This document shows, piece by piece, positions 27,522-36,710 of a DNA stretch of 49,894 nt. Position 1 is the stretch's first letter. Each line of letters begins with the position of its first letter. The DNA is from Hyphomicrobiales bacterium (lineage in GTDB: Bacteria; Pseudomonadota; Alphaproteobacteria; Rhizobiales; Rhizobiaceae), in assembly GCA_017305835.1 (NCBI GenBank), contig JAFKJY010000088.1, positions 1-49,894 of the forward strand, read 5' to 3'. Below the pieces are notes generated by a model, which searched no databases, was not told the DNA's origin, and worked only from the letters and a program-made list of their open reading frames with translations. Position numbers and translations under genes: made by a program.

Positions 27522-28184
27522 ATGCTTCGCCGTTCGATCCTGATCGCGTCCCTGCTGGCAGCAATACCCTTCGTCGCGGCAGGAGAAGCCATGAGCGCAA
27601 CCGCATTGCACAAGGCCGCGCGCGACAACGACGTCGCGGCCATCACGAGGCTTCTGGCCGAGGGCGCGCAGGTCGATGCGCGCGACGGAAGCGGCGCGAC
27701 CGCGCTTCTGGTCGCGACCCACGCCGACAGGGTCGAGGCGGCCAAGGCGCTGATCGAGGCGGGTGCCGACGTCAACGCCAAGGACGGGATCGAGGACAGC
27801 CCCTACCTCTATGCCGGGGCGCGCGGGCATCTCGAGATCCTGAAGATGACGCTGGCGCATGGTGCCGACCTGAAAAGCATCAACCGCTATGGCGGGACCG
27901 CGCTGATCCCCGCATCGGAACGCGGCCATGTCGAGACGGTGCGCACGCTGATCGAGGCCGGCGTCGACGTCGACCACGTCAACCGGCTCGGCTGGACCGC
28001 GCTCCTGGAGGCGATCATCCTCGGCGACGGCGGCGAGCGGCACCGGAAGATCGTCGCCCTGCTGGTCGAGGCGGGAGCCGACGTGGACCTGCCGGACGGC
28101 AAGGGCACGACGCCGCTCCAGCACGCCCGCGCGCGCGGCCAGGCCGAGATCGAGCGGATCCTCGTCGCTGCCGGGGCGCATTGA
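27522..28184 (+). CDS. Exported ankyrin-repeat protein (second copy)
   Basis: 220 aa. N-terminal signal MLRRSILIASLLAAIPFVAAG. About six ankyrin repeats: TALHKAARDNDVAAITRLLA, ATALLVATHADRVEAAKALI, a repeat with YLYAGARGHLEILKMTLAHG, GTALIPASERGHVETVRTLI, LGWTALLEAIILGDGG, and TTPLQHARARGQAEIERILV. The LGWTAL(L/M)EA(I/V)(I/V)LGDGG and HARARG stretches are shared with the protein at 23926-24600. It is divergent from the kinase, so the two ankyrin genes bracket the HbpS-like/two-component genes. GGAG precedes the ATG. Confidence 0.92.
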   Translation: MLRRSILIASLLAAIPFVAAGEAMSATALHKAARDNDVAAITRLLAEGAQVDARDGSGATALLVATHADRVEAAKALIEAGADVNAKDGIEDSPYLYAGARGHLEILKMTLAHGADLKSINRYGGTALIPASERGHVETVRTLIEAGVDVDHVNRLGWTALLEAIILGDGGERHRKIVALLVEAGADVDLPDGKGTTPLQHARARGQAEIERILVAAGAH

Positions 28185-28216
28185 GCGGCGGACCGGCGCA
28201 GGCGGTTAGGAACGTT

Positions 28217-28675
28217 CTAGACGAGGCGGCAGATCGAGCCGCGCTGCCGGACCGGATCGAGCAGCGACAGGTCGACGTTCTCCACCTCGAAGCCCTTCGG
28301 GAAAGGCGGGCGCGGCTCGACGCCGAGCGAGGAGAGCACGCGCGCGTCGCGATAGTAGGCGCGGGTGACGACCGCCTCGACAACCGCAAGGCCGCCCGGC
28401 AGTTCGGCCCGCAGCCGCGCCAGAAGCGCGGCCTGCCGGTCGCGCGGCAGCGCAGCGAGTGAGCCGGCGGCGGCCTCATCGACCACGGCGAGGAGGCGGC
28501 GCAGCGCGGCGTGGTCGCGCCCCAGCGAGGCGGCCATGTCGGCCATGATGGCCGGATCGTCGGCGCCGGGCACGCCGTATTCGGCGCTCGCGGGGATCAT
28601 CTGCGCGGCGATGCAGGCGAGGCACTCGACCTCGTGCTGGGTCAGCGGTTCGGGCTGCGGTTCCGGTCGGGTCAT
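28217..28675 (-). CDS. Gluconate 2-dehydrogenase subunit 3 family protein
   Basis: 152 aa small subunit of a GMC-type flavin dehydrogenase. Family features: LTQHEVECLACIAAQMIPAS, YGVPGADDPAI, VVTRAYYRD and the PPFPKGFEVENVDLSLLDPV tail. In known membrane-bound complexes this subunit carries a twin-arginine signal that exports the flavin subunit with it. Here the N terminus (MTRPEPQPEPL) has no RR motif and no hydrophobic stretch, and the ATG is fixed by the GMC stop codon just upstream. The complex is thus probably cytosolic. Last gene of the operon, convergent with the second ankyrin gene (32-nt gap). Confidence 0.85.
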   Translation of the reverse strand: MTRPEPQPEPLTQHEVECLACIAAQMIPASAEYGVPGADDPAIMADMAASLGRDHAALRRLLAVVDEAAAGSLAALPRDRQAALLARLRAELPGGLAVVEAVVTRAYYRDARVLSSLGVEPRPPFPKGFEVENVDLSLLDPVRQRGSICRLV

Positions 28676-28680
28676 GGCGG

Positions 28681-30285
28681 TCAGTCGAACAGCTCGTGGA
28701 GACGCGTCTTGATCTGGTCGGCGACGTAGAGCGCCGTCGCCTGGATCGTCGAGGTCGGGTTGACGCCGCCGGAGGTGACGAAGACGCTGCCGTCGACGAC
28801 GAAGAGGTTCTTCACGTCATGCGCCCGGCCCCATTCGTTGACGGCGGAGCGGCGCGGGTCGGTGCCCATGCGCGCGGTGCCGAGCAGGTGCCAGCCCGCA
28901 TAAGGCAGCGGCGAGCGCGTGACGATGTCGGAGGCGCCGGCCTTGAGCAGGATCTCGGTGCCGCGCGCGACCGAATGGTCGAGCATGGCGCGCGTGTTGT
29001 CGCCCAGCCGATAGGTGATCTTCGGCGCAGGGATGCCGTTGCCGTCCTTGAGGGCCGGGTCGAGCGTGACGCGGTTGATCTCCTCAGGCAGGTCCTCGCA
29101 GATGGAGACCATGCCGGCCTGATGGTCGAACAGCTTCCGGTAGGCGGCGTGGTGGCCCTCGCCCCACGGGATCAGGCCGTCGCCCATGCCGTTGACGGCG
29201 GTGACGGCCGGGCCGTAGCCGCGGGTGAACTGGTAGCAGTAGCCTCGCTTGAAGCCGCGCGCCGCGTCGGTCTCGTAGAACTCCATGCTCCACATGAAGA
29301 CGCGCGAGCCGCGAAAGCCGTCGAGGGCCGTGTCGAAGCGGCCGCGCACCAGCGCGTAGGGGTGGAACATCAGGTTGCGGCCGACCTGCCCGCTCGAATT
29401 GGCGAGCCCGTCGGGAAAGCGTTCGCTCGCCGAATTGAGCAGGATGCGCGGCGTGCCGATGCCGTTGCAGGCCATCACGACCATCTCGGCCGGCTGGAAC
29501 ACCTGCTGGCCGTCGCCGTCGAAGTACCAGGCGCCCGTCGCCATGCGGTCGTCATTGGTCTCGATGCGGCTGACGCGGCAGTTGGTGCGCAGCTCGACGC
29601 GGGCGCGCAGCGCCTCCTGCCAGTAGGTGATGTCGGTCGAGGCCTTGGCGCCCTGCGCGCAGCCATGGCCGCAATGGCCGAGATTGATGCAGGGCGCGCG
29701 TCCCTCGTATTCACGCGAGGTGATGGCCGAATCGGACGGCCACCAGTGCCAGCCGAGCTCGTTCATGGCGCCGCCCAGCAGCGCGCCGGTGCGGCCGAGC
29801 GGCAGCGGCGGCATCACCGCTTCCTTCTGCGGGTAGGCCGGGTCGCCTTCGAGGCTGGCCACCCCCATCATGCGGTCGTTGAGCGCGTAGAACGGCTCCA
29901 GCGTCCGGTAGGAGATCGGCCAGTCGTCGGCGACGCCGTCGAGCGTGCGGACCCGGAAATCCGACGGGTGCATGCGCGGGAAGTGGCCGGCATAGAGCAC
30001 GGTGCCGCCGCCCACCCCGTTGAAGTTGGCGATCTTGATGGGCGAGGCGTCGTCGTTGACCGGATAGTCCGCCGCCATCCCGCGCCGGTTGGGGCTGATA
30101 GCGAAATCCTCGCTCTGGCGCGCCTCCCAGTCCATGCCCGTGCTCGGATAGGTCGACGGGCTGGGCCAGCCGCCCTGCTCCAGGCACAGGATGCGCATGC
30201 GCGTGTCGGCGAGGCTCCACGCCACCGCCGCGCCGGAGGCACCGGCGCCGATGATGAGGACGTCGACGGGTTCCAGTCGTGTCAT
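28681..30285 (-). CDS. GMC-family FAD-dependent dehydrogenase, large subunit
   Basis: 534 aa GMC oxidoreductase of the gluconate 2-dehydrogenase/FAD-glucose dehydrogenase type, oxidising a sugar, polyol or sugar acid alcohol group. FAD motif IIGAGASGAA at 11-20, GVGGGTVLYAG at 90-100, catalytic H466 (WHLLGTARMG) and N509 (GGVNPTSTI). C199, C205 and C209 (spacing C-x5-C-x3-C) match the Cys pattern that holds a [3Fe-4S] cluster in direct-electron-transfer dehydrogenases. No signal peptide. I start at ATG 30285 (MTRLEPVDVLIIG). It is followed after 5 nt by its small subunit. No cytochrome c subunit is present. Confidence 0.92.
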   Translation of the reverse strand: MTRLEPVDVLIIGAGASGAAVAWSLADTRMRILCLEQGGWPSPSTYPSTGMDWEARQSEDFAISPNRRGMAADYPVNDDASPIKIANFNGVGGGTVLYAGHFPRMHPSDFRVRTLDGVADDWPISYRTLEPFYALNDRMMGVASLEGDPAYPQKEAVMPPLPLGRTGALLGGAMNELGWHWWPSDSAITSREYEGRAPCINLGHCGHGCAQGAKASTDITYWQEALRARVELRTNCRVSRIETNDDRMATGAWYFDGDGQQVFQPAEMVVMACNGIGTPRILLNSASERFPDGLANSSGQVGRNLMFHPYALVRGRFDTALDGFRGSRVFMWSMEFYETDAARGFKRGYCYQFTRGYGPAVTAVNGMGDGLIPWGEGHHAAYRKLFDHQAGMVSICEDLPEEINRVTLDPALKDGNGIPAPKITYRLGDNTRAMLDHSVARGTEILLKAGASDIVTRSPLPYAGWHLLGTARMGTDPRRSAVNEWGRAHDVKNLFVVDGSVFVTSGGVNPTSTIQATALYVADQIKTRLHELFD

Positions 30286-30310
30286 CGGTCTCGACCCGGC
30301 GCCGGGCAAC

Positions 30311-31537
30311 CTAGAGCGCGAGCCGCGGGACGGCGGTGCGGTGGATCATGCCGACGGCCGGCAGCGGCGGATATTTCTTCAGCGCCGCCTCGACCGGCTC
30401 CGTGCCCCAGCCCGGACGGTCGGGCAGGTAGAGGTAGCCGTCCCTGATGTCGGGCGCGTGGCTGAACACCTCTGCATCCCAGGCGATCCGGTCGATGTCG
30501 GTCTCCATGATGCGCAGGTTCGGCACGACGGCGCTGAAATGCGCGTTCATCATCGTGCACAGATGGCCGTAGAAATTGTGCGGCGCGACGTTGACTTCGT
30601 AGGCCTCGGCCGCGGCCGCGATCTTGAGCGACTGCCACACCCCGTTCCACGGCGTGTCGACGATGGCGACGTCGATCGACTGGTTCTGGAAATAGGGCAG
30701 GAACTGCTGCAGGCCGACCAGCGTCTCGCAGGACGAGATCGGGTGCGGGCTGTTGGCGCGGATGTGGGCGAGCGCCTTGGGGTCGAGCGTGTCGAGCTCG
30801 ATCCAGAACAGGTCGAGGTCGCGCGTCGCGCGCAGGATCTCGAGATAGCCGTCGGTGCGCGCGTTGAAGTTCAGGTCGAGCAGGATGTCGATGTCGGGCC
30901 CTGCCTCCTCGCGCATCATCTCCAGATGCCGTCGCAGGTCGCGCAGCGTCTTGCGCTCGATGTTGCGGCTTGGCGCGTAGGGTCGGCCGAAGCCCGGCGA
31001 CCACGCCTCGATGCGGTCGTTCTCGTCATAGTGGAAGATGTTGGTCTTGAGCGCGGTGTAGCCGCCCTCACGCACGTCGCGGGCGATCTGGCGCACGCCG
31101 GAGGCGTCGACGATGCCCGGCGAGAAGTGCTCGGTGCGCATGCGGTAGGCGACACAGTGCGACCAGTAGATGCGGATCCTGTCGCGCACCTTGCCGCCGA
31201 GCAGGACATGGCAGGGCACGTCGAGCGTCTTGGCCTTGGCGTCGAGCAACGCGTTCTCGATGGCGCCGAGCGCCTGGCCGACGACGCCGCCGGCGGCCGG
31301 GCGCGTCACGTTGCGCAGATCTTCATGAATGTGCTCGTGCAGCATCGCGCTCTGGCCGATCAGACGATGGCTGAGCTGGTTTATGACGGCCGCGACGCCC
31401 GGCGAGCCGAAGTTCTCGTCGAACTCGCTCCAGCCGGCGACGCCGTCCTCGGTCGTGATCTTGAGGAAATGGTAGTTCCGGAAGGAGTTGCTGCAGGACA
31501 GCGTCTTCACTTCGGCGATTGTTGCTTTCTTCTTCAT
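30311..31537 (-). CDS. Enolase-superfamily sugar acid dehydratase (mandelate racemase subgroup)
   Basis: 408 aa. N-terminal capping domain followed by a barrel. Metal ligands D221 (ILLDLNFNA), E247 (FWIELDT) and E271 (SSCETLVG), general base H320 (VAPHNFYGHL), and K164 (TALKTN) where the partner base sits in relatives. This resembles galactonate/gluconate-type dehydratases, which remove water from an aldonate to give a 2-keto-3-deoxy acid; the precise substrate cannot be assigned. It lies between the aldehyde dehydrogenase (71-nt gap with a hairpin) and the GMC gene (25 nt) in an operon for uptake and oxidation of a carbohydrate. Confidence 0.88.
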   Translation of the reverse strand: MKKKATIAEVKTLSCSNSFRNYHFLKITTEDGVAGWSEFDENFGSPGVAAVINQLSHRLIGQSAMLHEHIHEDLRNVTRPAAGGVVGQALGAIENALLDAKAKTLDVPCHVLLGGKVRDRIRIYWSHCVAYRMRTEHFSPGIVDASGVRQIARDVREGGYTALKTNIFHYDENDRIEAWSPGFGRPYAPSRNIERKTLRDLRRHLEMMREEAGPDIDILLDLNFNARTDGYLEILRATRDLDLFWIELDTLDPKALAHIRANSPHPISSCETLVGLQQFLPYFQNQSIDVAIVDTPWNGVWQSLKIAAAAEAYEVNVAPHNFYGHLCTMMNAHFSAVVPNLRIMETDIDRIAWDAEVFSHAPDIRDGYLYLPDRPGWGTEPVEAALKKYPPLPAVGMIHRTAVPRLAL

Positions 31538-31569
31538 GGTCCTTCCAGACTGCCTCGCAGCTCAGTTTG

Positions 31570-31589
31570 CCGGGCGCGGAGGCGCCCGG
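31570..31589 (-). other. Intra-operon hairpin before the dehydratase gene
   Basis: Perfect 8-bp stem CCGGGCGC / GCGCCCGG with a 4-nt loop in the 71-nt gap between aldehyde dehydrogenase and dehydratase genes. It may stabilise or process the mRNA and set different levels of the two enzymes. No U-tract follows. Confidence 0.45.
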
Positions 31590-31608
31590 GTCGATCGGAT
31601 CGGCGGGC

Positions 31609-33042
31609 TCAAGCCCAGCCGGATATGGACTTGACGTCCAGGAACTCCTCGATGCCGAGACGGCCGCCCTCGCGGGCGCGGCCCGAGGCCTTGACCCCGC
31701 CGAAGGGCGAGCCCGCGCCGCGCGGCTGGCCGTTCATCTCGACCATGCCGGAGCGCAGCCGGCGCGCCACCCGGTTGCGGCGCTCGCCGTCCTGGCTCTG
31801 CACGTAGTTGGTCAGCCCGTAGGGCGTGTCGTTGGCGATCGCGATCGCCTCCTCCTCGTCGTCGAAGGGGATGATCGACAGCACCGGGCCGAAGATCTCC
31901 TCGCGGGCGATCGTCATGTCGTTGGCGACGTCGGCGAAGACGGTGGGCTGGACGTAGAAGCCGCGGTTAAAGCCCGCCGGGCGACCGGGGCCGCCGGCGA
32001 CGAGCCGCGCGCCTTCCGCAACGCCCTTGTCGATCAACCCCTGGATGCGGGCGAACTGGGCGGCCGACACGACCGGCCCGATATGGCCGCCCGGCCGGGA
32101 GGACGGCCCGACCTCGATGGATTTCGCCACCTCAGCCGCGCGCTCCACCGAGCGGTCGTAGACCGAGCGCTCGACCAGCATGCGCGACGGCGCGTTGCAG
32201 TTCTGGCCGCTGTTGACGAAGCACTGGCGCACGCCGCGCTCGACGGCCCTGTCGTCGGCGTCGGCGAAGACGATGTTGGCGCCCTTGCCGCCGAGCTCGA
32301 GACCGACGCGCTTGAGGCTGTCGGCCGCCGCCCTGGTGATGGCGATGCCTGCCCGGGTCGAGCCGGTGAAGCTCACCATGTCGATGTCGGGATGGGTGGA
32401 GAGCCGCTGGCCTGCCACCGCGCCGTTGCCATGGACGAGGTTGAAGACGCCGGCCGGGACGCCGGCGGCGTCGAGAATCCCGGCGAAGACGTTGGCCGAG
32501 AGCGGCGCCATTTCGGACGGCTTCAGCACCACCGTGCAGCCGGCCAGAAGGGCGGCCGCGACCTTGAGCGTGATCTGGCTGATCGGCCAGTTCCACGGCG
32601 TGATCAGCGCGGCGACACCGGTCGGCTCCAGCGCGATGCGGTCGTCGGGCGCGTGCGCCCCGAGCGGCCGGACGAACTCGAAACGCTCCATCGCGGCGAG
32701 GTAGTTGGCCATGTGGCGCGGGCCGGCGCCGGCCTGGGCCTGGCGGGCGAGGTCGATGGGCGCGCCCATCTCCTGCGAGATCGCCTGCGCCATGTCGTCG
32801 ATGCGCTGCAGGTGCACCTGGCGCATGCGCTCGACCACGGCGACGCGCTCGGCCGGCGTCGTCGCCGACCATGCCGGAAATGCGGCTTTCGCGGCTGCGA
32901 CGGCCGCGTCGACGTCGGCTTCGCTCGCCAGCGCCACGCTTCCGTAGGGCTCCTCGGTGTTGGGGTCGACCAGCACCTGCCACTCGGGCGAGTGTGCGCG
33001 CACCCAGCGGCCGGCGACGTAGAACCGATCGAGCTCAAGCAT
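31609..33042 (-). CDS. NAD(P)-dependent aldehyde dehydrogenase
   Basis: 477 aa from ATG 33042, standard for the ALDH superfamily. An in-frame TTG 6 nt upstream has a worse distance to the GAGG ribosome site. Oxyanion N151 (TPWNWPI), general base E249 (LELGGKG), nucleophile C282 (NSGQNCNAP), and coenzyme motif FTGSTRAG. The start overlaps the end of the ATPase gene by 8 nt (ATGCTTGA), so transport and enzyme genes are coupled. In non-phosphorylating sugar pathways such an enzyme oxidises a sugar aldehyde or a semialdehyde end product; which applies here is unknown. Confidence 0.93.
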   Translation of the reverse strand: MLELDRFYVAGRWVRAHSPEWQVLVDPNTEEPYGSVALASEADVDAAVAAAKAAFPAWSATTPAERVAVVERMRQVHLQRIDDMAQAISQEMGAPIDLARQAQAGAGPRHMANYLAAMERFEFVRPLGAHAPDDRIALEPTGVAALITPWNWPISQITLKVAAALLAGCTVVLKPSEMAPLSANVFAGILDAAGVPAGVFNLVHGNGAVAGQRLSTHPDIDMVSFTGSTRAGIAITRAAADSLKRVGLELGGKGANIVFADADDRAVERGVRQCFVNSGQNCNAPSRMLVERSVYDRSVERAAEVAKSIEVGPSSRPGGHIGPVVSAAQFARIQGLIDKGVAEGARLVAGGPGRPAGFNRGFYVQPTVFADVANDMTIAREEIFGPVLSIIPFDDEEEAIAIANDTPYGLTNYVQSQDGERRNRVARRLRSGMVEMNGQPRGAGSPFGGVKASGRAREGGRLGIEEFLDVKSISGWA

Positions 33043-34099
33043 GGGCAACCTCGCTGCGCCGGCCGGTGGCGCCGTCGAAGACGTGCAGGTCGGCCGGCTT
33101 CACGGAAAGGTGGATCGTGTCGCCGGGCCGCGCCTCGGTGCGGCCGCGCACCAGCACGCGCACGACATGGTCGTCCATGCGCGCGGTGATCTGCGTCTCC
33201 GAGCCGGTCGGCTCGACGACCGAGACGGTCGCCGGCCAGCCGGCCTCGCCGAGATGGATGTGCTCGGGGCGGAAGCCGATGGTGACGCGCCCGCTTCCGG
33301 CGAGCTTGACCGGCAGCGCCATCGCCAGCCGGTCGTCGACGATGAGCCGCCCGGCGTCGTCCGGCGTGCCTTCGAGGAAATTCATCGGCGGGGAGCCGAT
33401 GAAAGCGGCTACGAACAGGCTTTCCGGCCGGTCGTAAAGCTCCAGCGGCGGGCCCATCTGCTCAATGACGCCGCCGTTCATGACGACGACGCGGTCGGCC
33501 AGCGTCATCGCCTCGATCTGGTCGTGGGTGACGTAGATGGTGGTGACGCCGAGGCGCTGGTGCAGCTCCTTCAGCTCGGAGCGCATCTGCACGCGCAGCT
33601 TGGCGTCGAGGTTCGACAGCGGCTCGTCGAACAGGAAGACGTTGGGGTTGCGCACGATGGCGCGGCCCATGGCGACGCGCTGGCGCTGGCCGCCGGAAAG
33701 CTGGCGCGGCTTGCGCTCCAGCAGGTGCTCCAGCCCGAGGATGCGGGCCGCCTCGTTGACGCGCTGCGCGATCTCGGCGCGCGGGGTGCGGCGCTGGCGC
33801 AGCGCGAAGCCCATGTTGTCGCGCACGTTCATGTGCGGATAGAGCGCATAGTTCTGGAAGACCATGGCGATGTCGCGGTCCTTCGGCACGATGTCGTTGA
33901 CGACGCGGGCGCCGATGGCGATCTCGCCGCCGCTGATCTCCTCCAGCCCCGCAACCATGCGCAGGAGGGTGGACTTGCCGCAGCCGGACGGGCCGACCAG
34001 CGCCACGAACTCGCCGTCGCCGATGTCGATCGAGACGCCGTGGAGGACCTCGACCTGCCCGTAGGACTTGCGGACGTCCCTGATGCCAACCGTGCTCAT
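33035..34099 (-). CDS. Sugar ABC transporter ATP-binding protein (UgpC/MsmK type)
   Basis: 354 aa. Walker [10 protein letters not shown] at 36-44, Q-loop [10 protein letters not shown], signature [16 protein letters not shown], Walker [14 protein letters not shown]-loop THDQIEAM. The C-terminal extension from about 235 is the TOBE/MalK-like regulatory domain ([11 protein letters not shown]). It energises the two permeases encoded upstream (34898-36687). The GntR regulator gene is inserted between permease and ATPase genes. Confidence 0.95.
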   Translation of the reverse strand: MSTVGIRDVRKSYGQVEVLHGVSIDIGDGEFVALVGPSGCGKSTLLRMVAGLEEISGGEIAIGARVVNDIVPKDRDIAMVFQNYALYPHMNVRDNMGFALRQRRTPRAEIAQRVNEAARILGLEHLLERKPRQLSGGQRQRVAMGRAIVRNPNVFLFDEPLSNLDAKLRVQMRSELKELHQRLGVTTIYVTHDQIEAMTLADRVVVMNGGVIEQMGPPLELYDRPESLFVAAFIGSPPMNFLEGTPDDAGRLIVDDRLAMALPVKLAGSGRVTIGFRPEHIHLGEAGWPATVSVVEPTGSETQITARMDDHVVRVLVRGRTEARPGDTIHLSVKPADLHVFDGATGRRSEVAHA

Positions 34100-34117
34100 T
34101 CGCAAACCTTCCTCGCC

Positions 34118-34140
34118 CCGCCGGCGCGCATGTCCGGCGG
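34118..34140 (-). other. Intra-operon hairpin between gntR and ATPase genes
   Basis: CCGCCGG (34118-34124) and CCGGCGG (34134-34140), 7-bp stem with a 9-nt loop, inside the 65-nt gap before the ATPase ribosome site. It could moderate read-through or protect the downstream mRNA. Weak support. Confidence 0.3.
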
Positions 34141-34164
34141 TGTCCCCTTCCCCGGATGCCGCCG

Positions 34165-34845
34165 TCAGGCGGCGCTTTCGGCGCGCGGCGGCTGCTCGGC
34201 CGCCAGCTTGCCGGCCAGCGCCTCGTAGGCGGCCTGCTCGTGATCCTTGATCAGCGCCGCCGCCTCGGCGAAGGCGCCGGTGCGGATGGCGTCGCGGATC
34301 GACTGGTGCTCCCTCAGCGATTCGGCCATGCGCTGCGGCATGACGGTGAAGCCGAACTGCACCGAGGTCATCGCGCTGAGATTGACCAGCATGCGCAGGC
34401 ACCACTGCGAATGCGGCGTGTCGTAGAGCAGGATGTGGAACTCGTGGTTGAGCCGCGTGTAGCTCTGGATGTCCTGCGCGGCGACCGCCTCGGCCGAGGC
34501 CGCGATGTTGGCGTCGATGTCCTTGAGCCGCGCCGGCCCGTAGCTCGCCGCGCCGAGCTCGATGGCGAGCCCGCCGATCAGCCCGCGCAGCGCGTAGATC
34601 TCGCGGAGCTGCGCGCTGCCGGCGCTGGCCACCACCGCGCCGATATGGGTCTGCACGTCGAGCCAGCCTTCGGCCGCGAGGCTGCGGATCGCCTCGCGGA
34701 TCGGCGTCTCGCTCATGCCGAGCGCCTCGGAGACCTCGCGGGTGGTGATGCGGTCGCCGGGCTTGACCGCGCGCGACAGGATGAGGCCCTCGATGTGGCG
34801 GCGCGCGATGTCGGCCTTGGACATGAAAACGGGAGGTTGCGACAT
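34165..34845 (-). CDS. GntR family regulator, FCD (FadR) subgroup
   Basis: 226 aa from ATG 34845 ([20 protein letters not shown]); ATG 34824 is also possible. N-terminal winged helix ([27 protein letters not shown]) and a C-terminal helical FCD effector domain with metal-type residues ([40 protein letters not shown] [15 protein letters not shown]). Regulators of this group sense sugar acids or dicarboxylates. It lies inside the operon it presumably controls, probably through the CATTCTA-N7-TAGAATG dyad upstream of the binding-protein gene. Confidence 0.92.
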   Translation of the reverse strand: MSQPPVFMSKADIARRHIEGLILSRAVKPGDRITTREVSEALGMSETPIREAIRSLAAEGWLDVQTHIGAVVASAGSAQLREIYALRGLIGGLAIELGAASYGPARLKDIDANIAASAEAVAAQDIQSYTRLNHEFHILLYDTPHSQWCLRMLVNLSAMTSVQFGFTVMPQRMAESLREHQSIRDAIRTGAFAEAAALIKDHEQAAYEALAGKLAAEQPPRAESAA

Positions 34846-34897
34846 CAGGCGGCCCGCCCCTTGCAGAGATTTCTTCCGGTCATCCTGGTCTCCTTCG

Positions 34898-35761
34898 TCA
34901 CCCCTTCGTCGCGCCGTCGGCAAGGCCCTGGATGAGCCATTTCTGGACCAGCAGGGCGAAGATCACCACCGGCACCACGGTTATCGTGCCGACGGCCGTC
35001 AGCGCGCCCCAATTGGCACCATTCACCGTGTCGCCGGCAATGCCCGCGATGGCGACGGGGATGGTCGAGGCGTAGCGGTTGGTCAGGACGAGGGCGAACA
35101 GGAGCTCCTCCCAGGCCAGGATCATGCTGAAGATCAGCGTCGACAGCAGGCCCGGCAGCGAGATCGGCAGGATGATCTTGAAGAAGGCGCCGAAGCGGCT
35201 GCAGCCGTCGATCATCGCCGATTCCTCCAGCTCGCGCGGGAGCGCCAGGAAGAAGCCGCGCATCAGCCACATCACGTAGGGGATGAGGAAGGTGCAGTAG
35301 GCGAGGATCAGCGTGATGTGCTTGTCGGTGACGCCGAGCGAGCGGGCGACGAGGAACATCGGCACGGCGAGCGCGATCGGCGGCACGCCGCGCGACAACA
35401 GGATGAGCACGCCGATCGTGCCGGCGCCCTTCAGCCTTATGCGCGCCAGCGCGTAGCCGGCCATGGCGCCGGCGGCGATCGACAGCAGGCCGGAGCCCGT
35501 CGCCACGATGATCGTGTTGATCAGGCGGCGGGTGATGTCGGCGCGCTGCATGAAGCCGAAATAGGTCTCCAGCGTCGGCGTGAAGAACAGCGTCGGCGGC
35601 ACGGTGAAGATGTCGCGCTGGTCCTTGAACGAGCTCAGCACCATCCAGAAGACGGGGAAGAGGAAGATCAGGCAGGCGACGAGGCCGGCCGCGATGCGCA
35701 CGCGCCCGCCGAGCCGCGACTTGCGCCGCAGCGGCGCCTGAAGGACGGCTGTCGCGCTCAA
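34898..35761 (-). CDS. Sugar ABC transporter permease (MalG type)
   Basis: 287 aa inner-membrane permease with about six helices, starting RIAAGLVACLIFLFPVFWMVLSSFK. The cytoplasmic coupling motif is ELEESAMIDGCSRFGAFFKIILPISLPG (EAA loop). The only reasonable start is TTG at 35761, which overlaps the stop of the first permease as TTGA; no ATG precedes the first helix in frame. This implies translational coupling. The C terminus LIQGLADGATKG is the usual MalG-like ending. Confidence 0.9.
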   Translation of the reverse strand: MSATAVLQAPLRRKSRLGGRVRIAAGLVACLIFLFPVFWMVLSSFKDQRDIFTVPPTLFFTPTLETYFGFMQRADITRRLINTIIVATGSGLLSIAAGAMAGYALARIRLKGAGTIGVLILLSRGVPPIALAVPMFLVARSLGVTDKHITLILAYCTFLIPYVMWLMRGFFLALPRELEESAMIDGCSRFGAFFKIILPISLPGLLSTLIFSMILAWEELLFALVLTNRYASTIPVAIAGIAGDTVNGANWGALTAVGTITVVPVVIFALLVQKWLIQGLADGATKG

Positions 35762-36687
35762 TTGCGCTCCTCCAGCTTGCGGGTGCCGTAGAGGAAGATG
35801 CCGGTCAGCACCATGGTGAGCACCAGCACGACCACCGCCATGGCGGCCGATTCGGCGAAGTGCAGGGAGCGGAACGCCTCCTCGTAGATGAACAGGTTGA
35901 TGACGTTGGTCGCCCCGCCCGGTCCGCCATAGGTGGCGGCGAGCGCGATGTCGAACATCTTCACCGCGCCCAGCCAGCGCACGACGAAGGTGGCCGCGAT
36001 GATCGGCACCAGCAGCGGCAGGGTGATCGACCACAGCATCGACCACCAGTTGGCGCCGTCGATCTCGGCCGCCTCGAATATGTCGCGCGGCAGCGCCAGC
36101 AGGGCGGCGGTCGCGATCAGAACCACGAAGGGCGTCCAGCGCCAGGTGTCGATGATGACGATCGCCGCCATCGCCAGCGTCGGGTCGCCGAACCAGTCGA
36201 GCGGGGCGAAGCCGGCCAGGCCGATCAGCCAGTTCACGATGCCCCAGAGCGGGTCGAGGATCATGCGCCAGATGCCGCCGGCCACGACCGGCGCCACCAC
36301 CATCGGGATGATGAACAGCGCGCGCACCAGACCGCGCCCGCGCCATTCGGCGTTGATGAGGAAGGCGATGCCGAAGCCGAGCACGATCTGCAGCGGCAGC
36401 GCGAAGACGAGATAGACCAGCGTCACCTTCATGGACGACCAGAAACGGTAGTCGTCCAGCACGTGCGCGTAGTTCTGCCAGCCCACCCACTCGACCGCGC
36501 TGAAGGTCATCAGGTCGAAGCGGGAGAAGCTGATCTCGATCGTGTAGAAGATCGGGTAGGCGAGCATCGCGGCGAGGATGATCGCCGCCGGGGCCATGAA
36601 CGCCCAGCGCGAGACGGCGTCCGCCAGTCTCGTCGCCGTGCGGGAGCGCGGCTTGCGCTCCCCGGCCATGGCGGCTGTCGTCGTCAT
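35758..36687 (-). CDS. Sugar ABC transporter permease (MalF type)
   Basis: 309 aa inner-membrane permease with six helices, first at about 28-50 (WAFMAPAAIILAAMLAYPIFYTI). EAA coupling loop LPRDIFEAAEIDGANWWSMLWSITLPLL. ATG 36687 follows an AGGAG ribosome site; longer upstream frame is non-homologous. It starts 23 nt after the binding-protein gene and overlaps the second permease. Confidence 0.94.
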   Translation of the reverse strand: MTTTAAMAGERKPRSRTATRLADAVSRWAFMAPAAIILAAMLAYPIFYTIEISFSRFDLMTFSAVEWVGWQNYAHVLDDYRFWSSMKVTLVYLVFALPLQIVLGFGIAFLINAEWRGRGLVRALFIIPMVVAPVVAGGIWRMILDPLWGIVNWLIGLAGFAPLDWFGDPTLAMAAIVIIDTWRWTPFVVLIATAALLALPRDIFEAAEIDGANWWSMLWSITLPLLVPIIAATFVVRWLGAVKMFDIALAATYGGPGGATNVINLFIYEEAFRSLHFAESAAMAVVVLVLTMVLTGIFLYGTRKLEERN

Positions 36688-36710
36688 CGCGATGCTCCTG
36701 CCCGCCCGGC

